Assembly: GCA_964035015.1 (NCBI GenBank)
Contig: OZ036005.1
Location: 5,459,188-5,523,187 of the forward strand
Source: Corallium rubrum
Taxonomy: Eukaryota > Cnidaria > Anthozoa > Scleralcyonacea > Coralliidae
Direction of reading: 5' to 3'
DNA: 64,000 nt
Part shown: positions 44,990-55,895 of the stretch, piece by piece
Position numbering within the stretch: the first letter of the stretch is position 1
How the letters are laid out: each line of letters begins with the position of its first letter
Program-made: the position numbers and the translations under genes
Notes under the pieces: model-generated
The model's input: only the letters and a program-made list of their open reading frames with translations
Databases searched by the model: none
Told to the model about the DNA's origin: nothing

Positions 44990-46758
44990 TCAATCCAGTT
45001 TGGTCACATTAAATGAATTGTTATCCATTAGCTCCCAGACTTTCTCTTTCAGAATATTCACCATTTCACTGGCAATAAACAAGTGAGTCTCATCTAAATC
45101 TTCAAGGATAAACTTCTTTCCAAAGACCAAGGTCTCGTCCAAATGCAACAAAAACTGTTTCAAAACTGCATCACTAAAATCAGCAAATGACTGTTTAGAG
45201 TTATAATGACTGGTTGCAGATACAGTATATAGTTGTATCTAGTACTATAGCCAGGATACATTCTGGGTGGTGTCAGAAAGAGCAGGGGGGCTACAGCCCA
45301 CTTATCAGACACTTAGCCCCCTTGCCAGGGGAAGATTGTCACTAATCAGGAAATACATAAAGAGTCTTTTAATTAAAGATTTAAAAGCCAGTTTTAATAG
45401 CCAGTTAATAAAACACTTTTTATAGCTATAAACATGTAAGCTAACAGATCCTGTTGGAACATTCTCTGGGGCCCCCCTTTTTCAGGGAATTCCAGGCACT
45501 ACCCCTGAATACGTGGATTTTTGTTTGAGTTAAGTAATCTAGAAATTCCTGTGTTGTAATAAACTTACTAGTGCAGCCAATGCCAGTCATATAGCCCCTT
45601 GCCATATACTGTAGCCAGTAGCTACATTACAGTACATACATGTATATGTATGCAACCATATATGTAGCCAGTAGCTACATTACAGTATATTGCCAGCCAT
45701 ATAGCTAGTAGCTACATTACAGTATGTAGTCATGTGGCCATGTAGTCAGTAGTCATATAGCCAGTAGGTACAGTACATCAGGGTTCAAAATAACATTCAC
45801 AAAATATACCTAATTTTGTAGGCTGTTTTTTGTAGGTCAAAATTTTTGCCAGCTGTTTCCCAAGCAGCAAAGTTACATTCTTGTCACGTTCATTCATCTT
45901 CACAATGGTGCCATTAGTCTGACCCTTGTTTACACAATCTGGCTAAGCAAAATAATGAGGCCCTGTTAAGGTAAATTCCGTCAGCTGACATTGCGTTAAA
46001 TCAGCAACATGCGAGAGCTGAAATGGCAACAAACGAAACCAATGTTGACTAAAATTGCGACAGCGAATGGAGAGTAGTAAACAAATGAAGCCGAAATAAC
46101 GACAGGGACATGACCAAGTCCTAAAATGACCTAAAATTGCGACACGACAAGTTTTAAAGTTCAGACTGACAACATGTGCACCCCCTGTAACTGGGCCTCA
46201 ATAATACTGATTTCGTTTACAATCATATACAGAGAAATAACCCATTTAAGTTGAATTATATTTGAAATTAGAAATCGCTGGCAAGGTCCTAAAACTGCTG
46301 GCTATCACTGGCAGCCCACTACTATTACAAACCTGGTACATTACAGTATGCAGCCAGTAGCCATATAACAGTAGTCATATAGCCATTAAGCCATATACTG
46401 CCCAGTAGCTACATTACAGTATGTAGCCAGACAGCCATGTAGCCATATAGCCATGTGGCAACCAGTATCCATGTGCACAGTATAGTAACAGGCAGTTATG
46501 ATTCAGGCACCACAATCTCATAGCCAGTAAACTATTCTTTATTACAGAAATTTGTTGAAGTGGCCTCGTGCCAGCATGTTTATAGTTTTTTTATTTATAT
46601 AGTTTCAGGTCAAACGGTTAAATAGCGGTCCAAAATAATAATTGAATAATAACAGTAAAGAAGACTGCTGCTTTTCAGCAAATTATTGTAAGGTTCAGTC
46701 CATCAAAATAATCAAATACTCACCATTCGATCAGAACTCCTTTTAGAACGTTTACCAT
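44990..46758 (-). CDS. GTF2H5: TFIIH subunit 5 (TTDA/p8), two exons, 72 aa
   Basis: The smallest TFIIH core subunit. It stabilises the complex through p52 and is needed for nucleotide-excision repair and basal transcription. Exons 46758-46724 and 45173-44990 join in frame (TG|T = Cys) with GTGAGT and TTTTAG splice sites, giving 219 nt. [12 protein letters not shown] at the start, then [25 protein letters not shown] and [12 protein letters not shown], match the animal family along its length (human 71 aa). An overlapping upstream ATG at 46771 reads a different frame. A possible AATAAA is at 44749-44744. A BEL/Pao LTR begins 225 bp upstream of the start codon, in opposite orientation. Confidence 0.93.
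45174..46723. other. GTF2H5 intron
   Basis: It holds cryptic repeats of AGCCAGTAGCTACATTACAG at about 45590-45780 and 46330-46480. No other exon was recognised. Confidence 0.55.
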
Positions 46759-46865
46759 GATGGGCCGCCATGTTCCAGTGACCGCGCAGGAAATTGAAAG
46801 ACTAGGACTAGTACATTGGATGATTACAATCAACACGATCTCTTACCAAAATTAAGCGTATATCA

Positions 46866-46933
46866 ATAGGGCTCGAATTAAGACATGGCCTTAATTTTAA
46901 AATAGGGCTCAAATTAAGACATGGCCTTAATTT
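46866..46933. repeat. 32-bp direct repeat upstream of GTF2H5
   Basis: ATAGGGCTCGAATTAAGACA and what follows up to TTAATTT is duplicated with one difference (46866-46897 and 46902-46933), between the gene and the LTR element. Confidence 0.7.
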
Positions 46934-46983
46934 ATCTGTCCCACAAGGGATGTTAAACTTGAACACATAAAGCTAAAAATCCT

Positions 46984-47395
46984 TGTTGTGAACGTGGGCG
47001 TTTTGGCGCCAAACGGTTGAAGAGGGCTGGAACTAGTGAAAATTAGAACGTTCGAGAGACGTTTTTAAATCGGATCAGATACGGACTATAGGATTGTTTC
47101 CCGACAGAATTGTAAGTAACTATAACCCTTAGGATTCACTGAGAACGAACTGTGCATGTCTGGGTAAACATTTCTAACGACGTTGTATACTGTTTGATTT
47201 TTTAGTTGACTATCTATATTATATATACGTACGCTTCTATAATATCTACTGTACGTCGTAAGTTTGGTCTGGTGTGATCTTTATTGGATATCCTACCAAA
47301 TAAATAGTACAAAACAAAAGGACAATCCGAGTATCTTTTAACCGTCGGTGTAATTCTCCGAAAAAAGTAACACCTCGCCCCGTAGGTGCGAAACA
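46984..47395 (+). repeat. 5' LTR of the BEL/Pao element
   Basis: Begins TGTTGTGAACGTGGGCG and ends GTAGGTGCGAAACA. Preceded by ATCCT. It carries its own promoter by family expectation; no TATA box was assigned. Confidence 0.94.
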
Positions 47396-47719
47396 GTCAA
47401 AATTCTATCAAGAAAGGAGAACTCACCAACTCGCCATCCGAGGGACAACTTCAGCACAAGACTCAAGTCATTGAAGCTGTATTTTTAAGGACCACCGACA
47501 GCCAAAGGAGCAACTGACCGTCCTTAAAGATATCTCCACCTCATAAAGGCAAAACTGCATAAACAAGGTTAGAAAGACCCGATTTAATTAACATTTGTTT
47601 GAAACATTGTATATATCAACAAAGATAGTGGCTATCAACGCGGACCGCATGGAGTTTGCATGAAAACGAGGCTAAGAAAAGATACCTCAAAAGTTGAATA
47701 ATTCAAATACTCGCTCAAT

Positions 47720-50700
47720 ATGCCACCGAAAGTTGATGTTAAAATACTTATTGGAAAAAGAGATAATGCCATTCATGCTCTTAAAGAACTGTTTGAAGAA
47801 TTTGAGGCAATCTTTGCAATAAAACCACAATTGGAAAGATTAGAAAGTACATTTAACCTAATCGAATCAAAGTACAGGAGTATCAAGAAACAACAAGAAA
47901 CCATTGCGGACAGGTTGGTTGAAGAAGGCACTACTGGTGAGGATGAATCCACATTGGCCAATCAAACGGTTGGAGACAAAGTAAAGACTGACTATTTACA
48001 AATAGTCAAAGTGTATACTGCCTACCAAAAGGAGATTCACCCCCCTGAAGCATCTCCTGGAAGTTCAGAAACTTTGGAAGCAATGACTTCTGCAGTAAAG
48101 CAAATGGCAGAAACCATGGGTTCAAAGTCAAAGGCTAGTGGGCTCGAAAGACTACCAGTTCCATCGTGGGATGGGAGACGTAGATCATACTCCACCTGGA
48201 AAAAGGAATTTAATCATTGGATGACAAAATATTCACAAGATAAGGATGAACAATTGCAACGTTTCAGGAAGGCAATGCCAAAAGGACTTTGGTGGACAGA
48301 TCAAGTAAAAACTAGCAAGGATATCGATCGAGCTTGGGACATTCTTGATGTTGAGTTTGCAGACAAACGAAAGCTTATGGATGAACTGTTAACTGGTATC
48401 AACAATCAAAAATTAGTGAAAAGGGATTCCAAGTCACTCACTCGTTATGCTACACTTATATCTGGCTATGTGAATGACATGGAGGATAATGACTGCTCTG
48501 TGTCGTCGTCCTCAGAAGCACCCTTCTTTATGTCACAACTCCTGTCGAAACTTGATTCAAGAGACAATGCAGACTTTGGCAGAGAAATGAAAAGAAATGG
48601 AAAAGAAGAAAATGTCTCAAACCTTATTGATTGGTTGCATCAAGAAGCAAGTATTCGGTCAAGAGGTAAGCAAGACATTGACGAAGAGAATGCTGAACGA
48701 AGTTCACGAGAAAGTTTTCACAAGAGGTCAGACAATCATGCCGTTAGCTCTGGAACACCTGAAGATGAAACTACGTGTCCCCTTGGCTGCCCGACAAAAC
48801 ATCTACTTGCTGCATGTCCTTATTATCAAACCTCAACAGTGAACGAAAGGTGGGAAATTGTCAAGCAAAACAAAAGATGCCGCAAGTGTCTTAAATCACA
48901 TCACACCAATGATTGCAGAAAACCTGATGGCACCTCATGTGATAAATGCAAGAAAAATCATCACCGATCTTTACATAATGAGAAAAGAGATTCCTTGCTC
49001 TTGAATTTGAATCCAACTGCACTACCATTTCCCAGTCAAGCGACTCACGACCAAAATACCACAGACAACCATAACATTCAAATGAATACTTCTTGCCAGA
49101 ACAGAGAAGTTAAAACTGTGGTCGGAATGTGTCCAATCCAGAAAGTCAAAGTTAGGGATACAAATGGAGAGCTTGTTGAAGTCCTTGCGTTGTTAGATAG
49201 TGGGTCAAACACTAGTCTTCTGTCAAAAGGTGCAGCTGGAAAGTTAGGTTTAACTGGACCTAAAACTCATCTAACTATGAATCTGGCTGGAGGAGAAAAG
49301 AGATCAGAAGTTGCTGAAACTTTCGAAATTACTGTTGTCTCATCCGTGGAAGAAGATATTGAGAAAACCTTACAGGTATACACAGTCAGGAGACCTTGCA
49401 GCAATGCCAGGACAATATCAAGAAGATCCATAGAGAGTTATCCCCATCTCAAGCCGATCTCGGATAAACTGCACTTATCGGGCGGTGCGGTGGATCTCCT
49501 ACTTGGAACTGATTTTACTGATGCATTTGTCGATGTCCACACCATATTGGGCGAATCTGGAGAACCTATTGCCAAAAGGAACTGTTTTGGATGGTACGCC
49601 TTGGGACAACTGGATCCAAAGTCGATGAACAGCTCAGGAATTCACTCGGTTGACGTAGGCACGGCAAGCATCATGGAGGATGTTAACAAGCTCCTTCAGC
49701 AAGATCTGATGGGAATAAAACCAACGCAGTTCTGTACCTGCAGTGAGAATGAATTGCGTGAAAACAAGTTTGTGAAGTCTCTCTCAAGATCAACTACATT
49801 AGTCGATGGAAGGGTTCAAGTTAAAATGCCCTGGAAAGAAGAGGGACCTCCAAGACGTAGCAACTACAACATCGCCATCAAAAGAATGTACGCAGCTGAA
49901 AAATCATTCGAAAAAAAAGGGTGCATCAAAGTTGTTGATGACGAAGTCCAGAAGTTAGTGGACCAGGGTTTCGTAATCAAGATACCTCCTGAACAAGTGG
50001 ACCACACTCAACCAGAATGGTACTTGCCACTTCAAGCTGTTTTTACGCCAGAAAAGACCACTAAAGTTCGACTTGTCTTCGACGCATCGTCAAAGGGCCA
50101 CGACGGGCTTTCTCTGAATGATCATCTTGAAAAGGGGCCAAACTACATTAACCAACTGCCGAGCGTTCTGACAGCATGGCGATGGGATGAAGTGGCCTAC
50201 ACAGGCGATGTCCGCAAGATGTTTAATCAGGTTGTGGTGCATCCAGACGATCAAGTCTATCACAGATTCTTGTGGAGAGAGAAAGCAAGTGATCCACCTT
50301 CCGTTTATCAGTGGCTCAGATTAAGCTTTGGGGACAAACCAGCGCCCGACATCGCATCAAATTCTATCAACACCCTCGCCAAAGCTTCACAGTTCGAGCT
50401 TCCTGAAGCAGCAAGAGAACTTCAAGAGCACGTGTATGTCGACGACATCGGTGGATCCAGACCAACTGTAAACGAAGCCAAACAGGTCACAAACGGAATT
50501 GACGTCATTCTCGGAAAGGGACAATTCCAAATCAAGACCTGGCATTCCAACAACAAAGAGATTGACCAGTCACATGGTGAACGGTTCACAGATCTACTTG
50601 GTCATAGATGGGACAAACAAGAAGACAAACTCTCCTTCAAGAAACGTGAAATTGTCGGAAAGTTTGAAACGTTCTCTAAGAGAAGTTGCCTAGCTCTTTT

Positions 50701-52993
50701 AGCTCAACTTTGGGATCCCATTGGTCTGGTCTCGCCCGTCACGATCAAGTTCAGAATCGACCTACAAGAACTTTGGAGTTCGGGTTTTGGCTGGGATGAT
50801 GTTTTGCCAGAGAATGACCAGACAAAGTGGATGAAGAATCTGCAGATCATGAATCGTCTCCTCACCTTCGAGTTCGATAGGAAGCTAAAACCAAGCAACG
50901 CTGTTGGCGGGCCAGAAATTCATGGATTTTCTGATGGAGGAGAACAAGGATTTGGCGCGGTCATCTTCCTCCGGTGGAAACTTGACGATGGCAGTTATCG
51001 CTGTGTCCCCGTCATGATCAAGTCATTTGTTGCACCTTTAAAGAAGAAAAGCATCCCGAGACTCGAGCTTCTTGGTTGTTTAGCACTCTCCAGAATGTGC
51101 GATACATGTCAAAAGACACTAGAATTTGCGAGAATCAAAGAAGCCAAAAGATTCCTCTGGGTAGATTCAACAACCGCTTTGTCATGGATCAGAACACCGC
51201 CCAAAGAATTTCGACCTTTTGTATCGGCTAGAGTGGCTGAGATCCAAGAAACAGTTGGTACAGAAGACTTCCTCTACGTCAGATCAAGTTGTAACCCAGC
51301 TGATGCCCTTACCAGAGGTATTGAAGCCGAACGACTTGCAGATTGGTTAGAAGGTCCGCCCTTTCTCAAGCAACCAGATATCGATTGGCCTAAGTTTCAG
51401 GAGGACGTTCGAAACTTCCCCGAAGGTGTTGTGGAGACCATGAAGGAAAAGAAACCTTCAGAGAAACCACTGAAGCGCGATAGAAGAATTAAGGGGGTTC
51501 GTGCCAGCTCGGTCACCGACAAAAAAGACAACGCCATCCTATCTCATTTGCTAGCTGCATGCTCTTCATTTTCAAAAGCTCGCAGAACTCTTGCTTACGT
51601 CCTTCGATTTGTCCAGAATACGAGAAAGACGAGCGTAAGGAATGGATCGATATCTGTCGAAGAGCTTACAAGCTCTGAGAAACGCCTTTTCAAATGGTGT
51701 CAGCTCCATCTAGATGTGGCGACCCTTGACAAGATGTTTATCGCTAAAGAAGACCAAGATGGTCTACTTCGAGTTCATGGACGACTTGAAGACATCAGAT
51801 CCCTTCCAGACGACATGAGAAATCCCATTCTTTTACCACGCAACCATCCTCTTGTTTGCCTACTCCTGACGCACCTACACCTTAAACGTGGTCATTGTGG
51901 CTATAAGAGCTTGATGCATGAAGCAAGAAAGAAGTTCTGGATAATCGGACTTCGTGACATGTCGAAACACCTCACCAACGAATGTATCACCTGTCGAAAG
52001 CTGCGCAAGAAACCTCTTGATCAACTCATGGGACAGATCCCAAGTCTTCGAGTCGCAGCAGGATTCCCAGCATTTTCCAACACTGCTATAGATATGTTTG
52101 GACCAGTGCACATTAGATTAAATCGGAAGACGCTTAAAGAAGCACAAGTGGTTATCTTTACCTGTATGACGTCTAGAGCGGTTCATTTGGAACTGGTCAG
52201 CGACAAGAGCACAGATGCGTTCTTGATGGCATTCCGACGTTTTGCATGTTTACGTGGACACCCGAACAACTGTTGGTCAGATTGTGGTACAAATTTCGTG
52301 GGTGCACAAGGTTATCTTAACGAAATCATTCAGGGATGGGATATTCCCAGGATTCAGAGCGTTCTCTCTGAGGAGTTTACCTGCGATTTTAAATGGCAGT
52401 GGAATATACCACATGCAAGTCATCAAAATGGAGTCGTGGAATCTCTCATCAAGTCTGTCAGACAAGGTCTGAATTCCACGTGCAAGAATCAAACGTTCAC
52501 TGAAGAGCAATGGAGAACATTTCTTGCAGAAATCAGCTACATGATCAATAGCCGCCCTCTGTACCCGAGTTCTGATAGTGTTTGGGAGAGTCCACCAGTA
52601 ACCCCGAATAATATCATTATTGGACAACACAGTGCACCCCCTCAACCAGAGCCAGAAGATAGGGTGAATCCCAGACATCTCCTCAGAAGCACTCAGAGCA
52701 GAATTAAAGAGTTCTGGAACTGTTGGATGAAATATTTTGCGCCCAATTTATTACCGCGGAACAAGTGGTTCCGACCGAGAGAAAACGTTCAAGTTGGCGA
52801 TTTGGTCTTGGAGCTCGATCCAAAGCATAAGAGATGTCAGTGGAAGATGGCACTTATTACTGACACCTACCCAGGAGATGACGGTCTGGTGAGGAAAGTA
52901 CGGATAAAGACAGAAGTCGGTGAATATGACAGGCCCATCCACAAGTTGTGCTTAATAGCTACAAGGCAAGAACTAGATGCCGAAAGCCAGTAG
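47720..52993 (+). CDS. BEL/Pao gag-pol polyprotein, 1757 aa
   Basis: A single frame encodes the whole retrotransposon polyprotein. About residues 155-310 form the Gag-like DUF1759 region (VPSWDGRRRSYSTWKKEF). Zinc knuckles follow at about 352-425 (CRKCLKSHHTNDC, CDKCKKNHH). An aspartic protease motif LLDSGSNTSLLS is at about 490. Reverse transcriptase spans about 730-960, with VRLVFDASS and the catalytic YVDD at about 905. RNase H follows at about 1065-1190 (FSDGGEQGFGAV, VDSTTALSW). The integrase HHCC zinc site is at about 1380-1425. The integrase core has its DDE residues in IDMFGP, SDCGTNF and VVESLIKS (about 1457, 1520 and 1573). A C-terminal DUF5641 domain ends the protein. Length, order and lack of stops fit an active BEL/Pao element. 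No envelope gene was seen. Confidence 0.96.
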   Translation: MPPKVDVKILIGKRDNAIHALKELFEEFEAIFAIKPQLERLESTFNLIESKYRSIKKQQETIADRLVEEGTTGEDESTLANQTVGDKVKTDYLQIVKVYTAYQKEIHPPEASPGSSETLEAMTSAVKQMAETMGSKSKASGLERLPVPSWDGRRRSYSTWKKEFNHWMTKYSQDKDEQLQRFRKAMPKGLWWTDQVKTSKDIDRAWDILDVEFADKRKLMDELLTGINNQKLVKRDSKSLTRYATLISGYVNDMEDNDCSVSSSSEAPFFMSQLLSKLDSRDNADFGREMKRNGKEENVSNLIDWLHQEASIRSRGKQDIDEENAERSSRESFHKRSDNHAVSSGTPEDETTCPLGCPTKHLLAACPYYQTSTVNERWEIVKQNKRCRKCLKSHHTNDCRKPDGTSCDKCKKNHHRSLHNEKRDSLLLNLNPTALPFPSQATHDQNTTDNHNIQMNTSCQNREVKTVVGMCPIQKVKVRDTNGELVEVLALLDSGSNTSLLSKGAAGKLGLTGPKTHLTMNLAGGEKRSEVAETFEITVVSSVEEDIEKTLQVYTVRRPCSNARTISRRSIESYPHLKPISDKLHLSGGAVDLLLGTDFTDAFVDVHTILGESGEPIAKRNCFGWYALGQLDPKSMNSSGIHSVDVGTASIMEDVNKLLQQDLMGIKPTQFCTCSENELRENKFVKSLSRSTTLVDGRVQVKMPWKEEGPPRRSNYNIAIKRMYAAEKSFEKKGCIKVVDDEVQKLVDQGFVIKIPPEQVDHTQPEWYLPLQAVFTPEKTTKVRLVFDASSKGHDGLSLNDHLEKGPNYINQLPSVLTAWRWDEVAYTGDVRKMFNQVVVHPDDQVYHRFLWREKASDPPSVYQWLRLSFGDKPAPDIASNSINTLAKASQFELPEAARELQEHVYVDDIGGSRPTVNEAKQVTNGIDVILGKGQFQIKTWHSNNKEIDQSHGERFTDLLGHRWDKQEDKLSFKKREIVGKFETFSKRSCLALLAQLWDPIGLVSPVTIKFRIDLQELWSSGFGWDDVLPENDQTKWMKNLQIMNRLLTFEFDRKLKPSNAVGGPEIHGFSDGGEQGFGAVIFLRWKLDDGSYRCVPVMIKSFVAPLKKKSIPRLELLGCLALSRMCDTCQKTLEFARIKEAKRFLWVDSTTALSWIRTPPKEFRPFVSARVAEIQETVGTEDFLYVRSSCNPADALTRGIEAERLADWLEGPPFLKQPDIDWPKFQEDVRNFPEGVVETMKEKKPSEKPLKRDRRIKGVRASSVTDKKDNAILSHLLAACSSFSKARRTLAYVLRFVQNTRKTSVRNGSISVEELTSSEKRLFKWCQLHLDVATLDKMFIAKEDQDGLLRVHGRLEDIRSLPDDMRNPILLPRNHPLVCLLLTHLHLKRGHCGYKSLMHEARKKFWIIGLRDMSKHLTNECITCRKLRKKPLDQLMGQIPSLRVAAGFPAFSNTAIDMFGPVHIRLNRKTLKEAQVVIFTCMTSRAVHLELVSDKSTDAFLMAFRRFACLRGHPNNCWSDCGTNFVGAQGYLNEIIQGWDIPRIQSVLSEEFTCDFKWQWNIPHASHQNGVVESLIKSVRQGLNSTCKNQTFTEEQWRTFLAEISYMINSRPLYPSSDSVWESPPVTPNNIIIGQHSAPPQPEPEDRVNPRHLLRSTQSRIKEFWNCWMKYFAPNLLPRNKWFRPRENVQVGDLVLELDPKHKRCQWKMALITDTYPGDDGLVRKVRIKTEVGEYDRPIHKLCLIATRQELDAESQ

Positions 52994-53133
52994 ATTTATA
53001 GAGACGATAGACATTTGTTCATGTTATGTTTGTTTGTTTGTTTCGTTCAAACAAATGAAAATATTTCGTTGTAAAACATTCACTTACAATCGTTGCTCAA
53101 TTAAGAAACCTTAATTTCCGCACTGGAGCCGAG

Positions 53134-53545
53134 TGTTGTGAACGTGGGCGTTTTGGCGCCAAACGGTTGAAGAGGGCTGGAACTAGTGAAAATTAGAACG
53201 TTCGAGAGACGTTTTTAAATCGGATCAGATACGGACTATAGGATTGTTTCCCGACAGAATTGTAAGTAACTATAACCCTTAGGATTCACTGAGAACGAAC
53301 TGTGCATGTCTGGGTAAACATTTCTAACGACGTTGTATACTGTTTGATTTTTTAGTTGACTATCTATATTATATATACGTACGCTTCTATAATATCTACT
53401 GTACGTCGTAAGTTTGGTCTGGTGTGATCTTTATTGGATATCCTACCAAATAAATAGTACAAAACAAAAGGACAATCCGAGTATCTTTTAACCGTCGGTA
53501 TAATTCTCCGAAAAAAGTAACACCTCGCCCCGTAGGTGCGAAACA
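53134..53545 (+). repeat. 3' LTR of the BEL/Pao element
   Basis: Same 412 bp as the 5' LTR with one substitution, followed by ATCCT. Confidence 0.94.
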
Positions 53546-54424
53546 ATCCTAAAGGGGCGTTGTGGTCGGGGTCTGAGAGGTGGGACTTTTTTCCGGAGGG
53601 TTGTTATTAGGCTTAGGGCTACCGGGGGTTGTGGTTAGGTTTAGGGTTTCCAGGGGTTGTGGTTAGGGGTTGGGGGTATGGGGGAGAGTTTTCATTTAAG
53701 GATACAATACAATGCCAAATACAATGCATAACAGTACAGTACAATAGTCACCCGATTCGCACCTCATTACACACATATTAAGAGGTTTCCATTGTATCTC
53801 ATTACACACATATAAGTGCTAATAGTGGATCTACTGGATCTACTGGCAGTTCATTAATTAAATTGTACCCAGTCGAGACGCGTGTTGGAACAAGGTTTCG
53901 AACGTGGGACAGCGAGAAAATCCTTTTTGGTTCTTTTACATTTTATACTATAAATTAATGCGAAATTGTTGACGCAATGTAAGTAATTTTTCTTATTTTA
54001 TATTTCTGTTATATTTCTGTGTGATTTCTTCTTTAAATATAAGCACAGTATTATAATATATTATTGTACTATGTGTATTTGTGACTGCATATATTTGTGT
54101 TATATTATACTAGTGATGCATTCACATTACATGTGTCTTAACGATGAATTTCTATTTTCCTGTTTTTTAAAAAGGAATGAGTTTCATATAGGCTAGGTTG
54201 TTGTCAAACTAGCATTATTTCAACCGATTTCAATATGAATGCACTTTGAATTCTGAACAGAACCTATATCCCAGCTAGCCCTTTGTCTTTGTTTTAGTCC
54301 CAATGAATGCTCAGTACTGGGCCTTGTATTGTATTGCCCTGTAGAATTTATTTTGTTAAATATATATATATATATATATATTATAAGTAATATTGGGCAT
54401 TTCACTCGATTACATAGCATGTTC
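53546..54424. other. Intergenic stretch with G-rich telomere-like runs and (TA)n
   Basis: At 53600-53690 GGGTT, GGTTAGG and TTTAGGG motifs recur loosely. A (TA)n run lies at 54359-54380. No coding signal was seen. Confidence 0.5.
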
Positions 54425-54568
54425 TAAGGATTTTAGGTGAAGGAAAATTTGAGCGTAGAATATATATATTTTAAGACCAAACCGGGACCAGTTGCGAAAA
54501 ATGCAACTACACAGGCCTTCCAGCAGGAATTGAACCCACGACCTTGCGATTCTAGTGCAATGCTCTGA

Positions 54569-54575
<7 letters not shown>
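54425..54575 (-). mobile_element. tRNA-derived SINE, copy 4, truncated by (TA)n
   Basis: Minus-strand B box GGTTCAATTCC and body complementary to CCGGGACCAGTTGCG are present, with tail complementary to AGGTGAAGGAAAATTTGAG. The 5' part of the head is replaced by a (TA)n run at 54572-54610. Confidence 0.68.
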
Positions 54576-54613
<38 letters not shown>

Positions 54614-54639
54614 ATAATTCTATGTATTTATGTTGCTTA

Positions 54640-55682
54640 GGGGACGTAAAAAAGCCACAACTATCTCATACAAGGTTGTAGAATATAGAGGTGGCCGAGT
54701 CCATAGAAGATCTAGGCTTTCTTTACCTATCCAAGTGTCACTAGGGGGAATTCCCTCTAGTTCTGTCCAAGGCACTCCTGGAGATGGAGTCTCAGTTGCA
54801 TGTCACAATGAGCATGATAATGATGATGATGAAGACCACGAGTTTCAGTCAGAAGAATCTTCTGTTCCTGACATGCCTCAGTTTGGAAGGCAGTCCCTGG
54901 TTAAGAAACGTGTAAGGCAATTATAGGCAAAGGAAACAGACTGAGATGGAGGCATGGGCTGATATCAGAGAAAAAATGTTAGAAAAGTATGTAAGGACTG
55001 AGGCTCTACCAAGTGACACTATATGCTGCGCATTAATCACTGCTCAAGGAAAGCTGAATGTAGTTGTAAAGAGTGCGGTATTGTGAACTTGATGTGCACA
55101 GAGTGCTGCTCAGAAATACATGAAACATCTCTGCATGTACCAGAAGTATGGAAGATAATTTTGAATCCAAATTGCACAGACACACTCACTCACACACTCC
55201 CTCACTTCTTACTCGACTCACAAGCTTATACTCACAATTACTCACTCACCCATACTTACTCTCACTCACTCACTCACTTTCTCTCTCTCTCTCTCTCACT
55301 CACTCACTCACTCACTCACTCACTCACTCACTCACTCACTCACTCACTCACTCACTCACTCACTCACTCACTCACTCACTCACTCACTCACTCACTGATC
55401 ATGCTCAATCACTCACTCACTCACACACTGACAGTACTAAACTCACTCGCTGCTTCACTCACTCATGCTCACTCACTCATTCAATCACTTACTCATTCAC
55501 TCTTAGGTTGGACTTAATTGTATGTTCATTACTCAATTTTTATTATTTTATATATTTTTTAAACTTGACCATGCAAGGAAAGTGGATTTGAGTTATTCAC
55601 TTTTGAGAGAGGTGTATGGAGAAAGAAAAATGATGAAGAATTACATGGTTATGTAGAACATATTGTTGCTGTTAATTCATCT
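54640..55682 (+). pseudogene. KDZ-transposase-like (Kyakuja/Dileera/Zisupton) N-terminal remnant
   Basis: An acceptor-like TTGCTTAG near 54640 precedes a basic N-terminus (GRKKATTISYKVVEYRGGR) and an acidic stretch (DNDDDEDHEFQSEES). A frame change near 54920 then continues as YRQRKQTEMEAWADIREKML, EALPSDTIC. A second shift near 55025 leads to INHCSRKAECSCKECG and CTECCSEIHETSLHVPEVW. The RQR..EAW..IR helix followed by a C..C/C..C...H cluster and W recalls the CxC-type N-terminus of KDZ transposases. A later block at 55583-55682 (ESGFELFTFERGVWRKK, then a GTAAGA donor) may be the next exon after a (CTCA)n-filled intron. The catalytic core was not found. The two shifts indicate decay, unless the assembly is wrong. 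Family call is from motif memory. Confidence 0.42.
55180..55505. repeat. (CTCA)n microsatellite
   Basis: Nearly pure from 55258 to 55395 with degenerate shoulders on both sides. It interrupts the KDZ-like remnant. Confidence 0.9.
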
Positions 55683-55769
55683 GGTAAGAATTTTCTATAC
55701 AATATCTGCACTAAAAATATTTAATATTGATCCAGTGATGTGTTAAATTTATTTAATTTAACATTTCAC

Positions 55770-55895
55770 ATTGCATTGCAATGCATTGCATTTGCACTAC
55801 ACTGCACTGCAGTGCATTGCATTTGCATTGCATTTGCATTGCATTTGCATTTGCATTGCATTTGCATTTGCATTTGCATTGCATTTGCATTGCAT
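55770..55895. repeat. (GCATTT)n-type repeat
   Basis: TTGCATTTGCATTGCATTTG-like units recur with alternating TTTGCA and TTGCA steps. A short diverged CTACTCTGCCCTACACCA repeat follows. Confidence 0.8.

Larger units (their letters stand above)
46984..53545 (+). mobile_element. Complete BEL/Pao LTR retrotransposon
   Basis: Two 412-bp LTRs start with TG and end with CA (46984-47395 and 53134-53545). By eye they differ at a single base (G or A near the 3' end). The 5-bp flank ATCCT is identical on both sides. One uninterrupted gag-pol frame lies between. I did not recognise a standard primer-binding site directly after the 5' LTR or a clear polypurine tract before the 3' LTR. Near-identical LTRs, an intact frame and a perfect duplication mean a very recent insertion. 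Confidence 0.96.

Noticed and set aside
53600-53690. Interstitial telomere repeat
   Set aside because: TTAGGG-like motifs are too irregular; no run of consecutive perfect hexamers is present.
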